In this document: piece by piece, positions 62,471 to 64,000 of the stretch
Layout of the letters: every line of letters starts with the position of its first letter
Numbering within the stretch: the first letter of the stretch is position 1
DNA from: SZUA-430 sp040381215
Lineage (GTDB): Bacteria > Pseudomonadota > Alphaproteobacteria > Micropepsales > Micropepsaceae
Assembly (NCBI GenBank): GCA_040381215.1
Contig: JBEIHO010000007.1
Location: forward strand, 8,792-72,791
Reading direction: 5' to 3'
Length of the DNA stretch: 64,000 nt
Made by a program: the position numbers and the translations under genes
Notes under the pieces: generated by a model
Told to the model about the DNA's origin: nothing
The model's database searches: none
The model's input: only the letters and a program-made list of their open reading frames with translations

Positions 62471-62516
62471 AAATGGAAAAAGCCGCGCCGATCGCGAATG
62501 CGAAAAGCGCGGCTTT
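62471..62516 (-). terminator. Terminator or attenuator between xre and metK
   Basis: On the minus strand AAAGCCGCGC, an 18-base loop, and GCGCGGCTTT form a 10-bp stem, followed by TTCCATTTT. It lies after the xre stop and ends about 15 bases before the metK start, so it either ends xre or, if leaky, tunes metK. Confidence 0.75.
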
Positions 62517-62538
62517 CTCTCAGGGATGGCTGGTTACG

Positions 62539-63009
62539 TCAAGCGCGTTGCGCTTCACGCAGCTCCACAACGCGGAAATCCGGGAACGCGGCTTCCTCGT
62601 CACCCGTCAGGGACTTCACCAGGTCCAGCATGCGCTTGCGCACGCGCGGATCCGTGATCTTCGTGAAGGCACGCACGAGCTGGAAGCCTTCCGCGCTGGA
62701 AAGGAACTCCATCATGTACGGACCTGCCTCGATATCCACAGCCGGGGCCTGACCGTTCGTGCGACGCACGCCCTGGTCAGCGGAAATGTCATCGAAGAAA
62801 TAGGACACCGGCACACCGAGGATGGTGGCGATGTCGTAGAGGCGGCTCGCACCAATGCGATTTGCGCCCTTCTCGTACTTCTGCACTTGCTGGAACGTCA
62901 AACCCAGCAATTCGCCGAGTTTTTCCTGGCTCATGCCAATGAGCATGCGACGAAGGCGCACGCGGCTACCGACATGGGCGTCAACGGAAGAGGGTTGCTT
63001 CTTGGCCAA
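62539..63009 (-). CDS. XRE-family DNA-binding regulator
   Basis: A 156-residue protein with a Cro/CI helix-turn-helix (about 10-65: VGSRVRLRRMLIGMSQEKLGELLGLTFQQVQKYEKGANRIGASRLYDIATILGVPVSYFF). A C-terminal part of about 90 residues has no recognised ligand motif. The TTG start at 63009 is chosen because AAAGGAG sits 7 bases upstream; the frame further up lacks a ribosome site. It lies beside metK in many alphaproteobacteria, so a methionine-cycle or general role can be guessed but is not shown. Confidence 0.88.
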   Translation of the reverse strand: MAKKQPSSVDAHVGSRVRLRRMLIGMSQEKLGELLGLTFQQVQKYEKGANRIGASRLYDIATILGVPVSYFFDDISADQGVRRTNGQAPAVDIEAGPYMMEFLSSAEGFQLVRAFTKITDPRVRKRMLDLVKSLTGDEEAAFPDFRVVELREAQRA

Positions 63010-63276
63010 GGGGGGACTCCTTTGTACGACACGACGCCCTCCCGAAGCCACCAGCAGCCCGGACAGAACGTCAACGATTGAACGTCGTTATTGGCAGCCA
63101 CCTATGACTGGTGGCTTTGCCCCCGCTATGGTTGAGTTCCGGCGAACGCAACGCCGAAAAAGGATTCATGGAGGTCATGCCCGCTGCGCCCCTCGCAAGC
63201 GGTCTTGGAAACCAAGCGACCCCCAGTAGTCATCCGGTCTCAATACACGTCACATAAAGCGATGCAGCCCGGATGG
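63010..63276. other. Intergenic region between lnt and xre
   Basis: 267 bases without a gene. An inverted repeat GCCACC-TATGACT-GGTGGC is at 63097-63115 and a nearby AACGTC repeated at 63068 and 63091. These may be operator or hairpin elements for xre; no clear promoter hexamers. No tRNA fits. Confidence 0.4.
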
Positions 63277-64000
63277 TCAACTGACTTTAAGGGGTAGCGC
63301 GCGAAAAACAGCGCCAGCACTAGCAAAAATGATCGCCAGGAGGAAAAAAATCGCGTCTCCGGCGAAGGAATAAATCGTGGGCTCAATCGCACCGGGTAAA
63401 GGCGCATCCACGACACCCGATTGGTCGAGCCCGAGCGACGAAATGATTCGTCCATACGGGTCAATGACCGCCGAGACACCGGTATTGGCAGCGCGTGCCA
63501 CCGGCAAACCCTCCTCGACGGCACGAACCCGGGCAATGTCGAGATGCTGGTAGGGGCCCGCCCACGGACCGAACCAGGAATCGTCAGTCATGTTCACGAG
63601 CCAGCGCGGCCGCGCCCCGGGCTCGACCACCGCAGCCGGAAAGATGATTTCGTAGCAGATCAGCACCCCGAAAGCCGGCACGCCGGCCAATTGCAGGGTT
63701 CGCACGCCAGGCCCTTGCGAAAAGCCGCCATGCAGGCCCGTCAACTGCGTGATGCCGAGCGGCTGGAGCAGCTGAAAAAGCGGCAGATACTCGCCGAAGG
63801 GAACCAGATGCGCCTTGTCGTAGGACGCGAGCACCCTGCCCTCGCCATCGATGGCGACCATGCTGTTGTAGTAGCGGTTGGTCTCACCCCGCTGCACCCG
63901 CTGCGTGCCGGTCAGCAACAAGGCCCGATCCGGCAGAAGCGCAGCCGTCGCCTCGAGCGCGCCGTCTGTTGAAAGCATGAAAAATGGCGGCGCAGCCTCC
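63277..64000 (-). CDS. lnt: Apolipoprotein N-acyltransferase Lnt (C-terminal part, cut by window end)
   Basis: The nitrilase-like catalytic domain of the enzyme that adds the third acyl chain to lipoproteins at the periplasmic face of the inner membrane. The reading frame is open to base 64000, so the membrane helices at the N-terminus are outside. The catalytic triad can be seen: Glu in (P)EAAPPFF at the very edge (63997-63999), Lys in YDKAHLVPFGEYLPL, and Cys in LICYEIIFP. A C-terminal membrane helix ends the protein (AIFFLLAIIFASAGAVF). It is the 5' neighbour of the xre-metK genes. Confidence 0.95.
   Translation of the reverse strand, partial: EAAPPFFMLSTDGALEATAALLPDRALLLTGTQRVQRGETNRYYNSMVAIDGEGRVLASYDKAHLVPFGEYLPLFQLLQPLGITQLTGLHGGFSQGPGVRTLQLAGVPAFGVLICYEIIFPAAVVEPGARPRWLVNMTDDSWFGPWAGPYQHLDIARVRAVEEGLPVARAANTGVSAVIDPYGRIISSLGLDQSGVVDAPLPGAIEPTIYSFAGDAIFFLLAIIFASAGAVFRALPLKVS

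Noticed and set aside
62456..62538. A SAM riboswitch in front of metK
   Set aside because: The only structure is a simple GC stem with a T-rich tail that fits a terminator. I see no SAM-I, SAM-II or SAM/SAH consensus core.
63010..63276. A tRNA gene in the lnt-xre gap
   Set aside because: No T-loop GGTTCRANYCC with a matching acceptor stem can be built. The GCCACC hairpin is too short.

Overview
The window is a 64 kb stretch of an alphaproteobacterial chromosome. It has high GC, dense coding and mostly housekeeping genes. Markers that fix the class are the order mutM-echA-rpsT-dnaA, the RegB/RegA redox two-component pair with its H-box and redox cysteine, the fabA-fabB-fabI cluster, the YlxR/L7Ae fusion between nusA and infB, an MmcB homologue, and the lnt-xre-metK-trmB-rimP-nusA-ylxR-infB-rbfA-truB-rpsO-pnp run. 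I cannot assign an order or genus. There is no phage, insertion sequence, CRISPR array, rRNA or tRNA that I can see.

Layout. 0-1 kb: a secreted beta/gamma-crystallin-like protein and an L,D-transpeptidase. 1-5.2 kb: biotin genes as two divergent pairs, bioF-bioD and bioB-bioA. 5.2-12.2 kb: succinate dehydrogenase, with sdhB cut off from sdhC-sdhD-sdhA by an M1 aminopeptidase on the opposite strand and an SDR reductase that resembles 3-ketodihydrosphingosine reductase. 12.3-16.2 kb: HAD hydrolase, VOC protein, YgjP-like metalloprotease, class A penicillin-binding protein. 16.4-19.5 kb: ankyrin protein, regB, regA, mmcB. 19.5-24.8 kb: a di-iron ferritin-like protein with two tandem palindromic operators in its promoter region, a 913-residue RND/MMPL exporter, a collapsed and frameshifted paralogue of that exporter, and a TerB-like protein. 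24.8-35 kb: the replication-initiation cluster on the minus strand (mutM, echA, rpsT, a 0.9 kb AT-rich gap, dnaA, dnaN, recF, gyrB) ending in a nitroreductase. 35-40.5 kb: ubiE-ubiB and coaBC-dut-rrf2-cysK. 40.5-47.1 kb: SH3 protein, 2-hydroxyacid dehydrogenase, RlmI-type methyltransferase, M48 lipoprotein protease, ABC exporter and a MoeB/ThiF-type E1 enzyme. 47.4-50 kb: fabA-fabB-fabI followed by a tandem palindromic repeat. 50-64 kb: a long minus-strand translation and RNA-metabolism operon series from lnt to pnp plus a HAD phosphatase.

The genes describe a respiring aerobe or facultative organism: complex II, ubiquinone synthesis and RegBA redox sensing; anaerobic-type unsaturated fatty acid synthesis by FabA/FabB; and biotin and CoA synthesis feeding fatty acid metabolism. 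The least ordinary part is 19.5-24.2 kb. There a di-iron protein with all six metal ligands, two 14-bp operators, a lone RND exporter and an eroded exporter paralogue suggest a TetR-type regulated lipid or hydrophobic-compound module whose regulator is not in the window.
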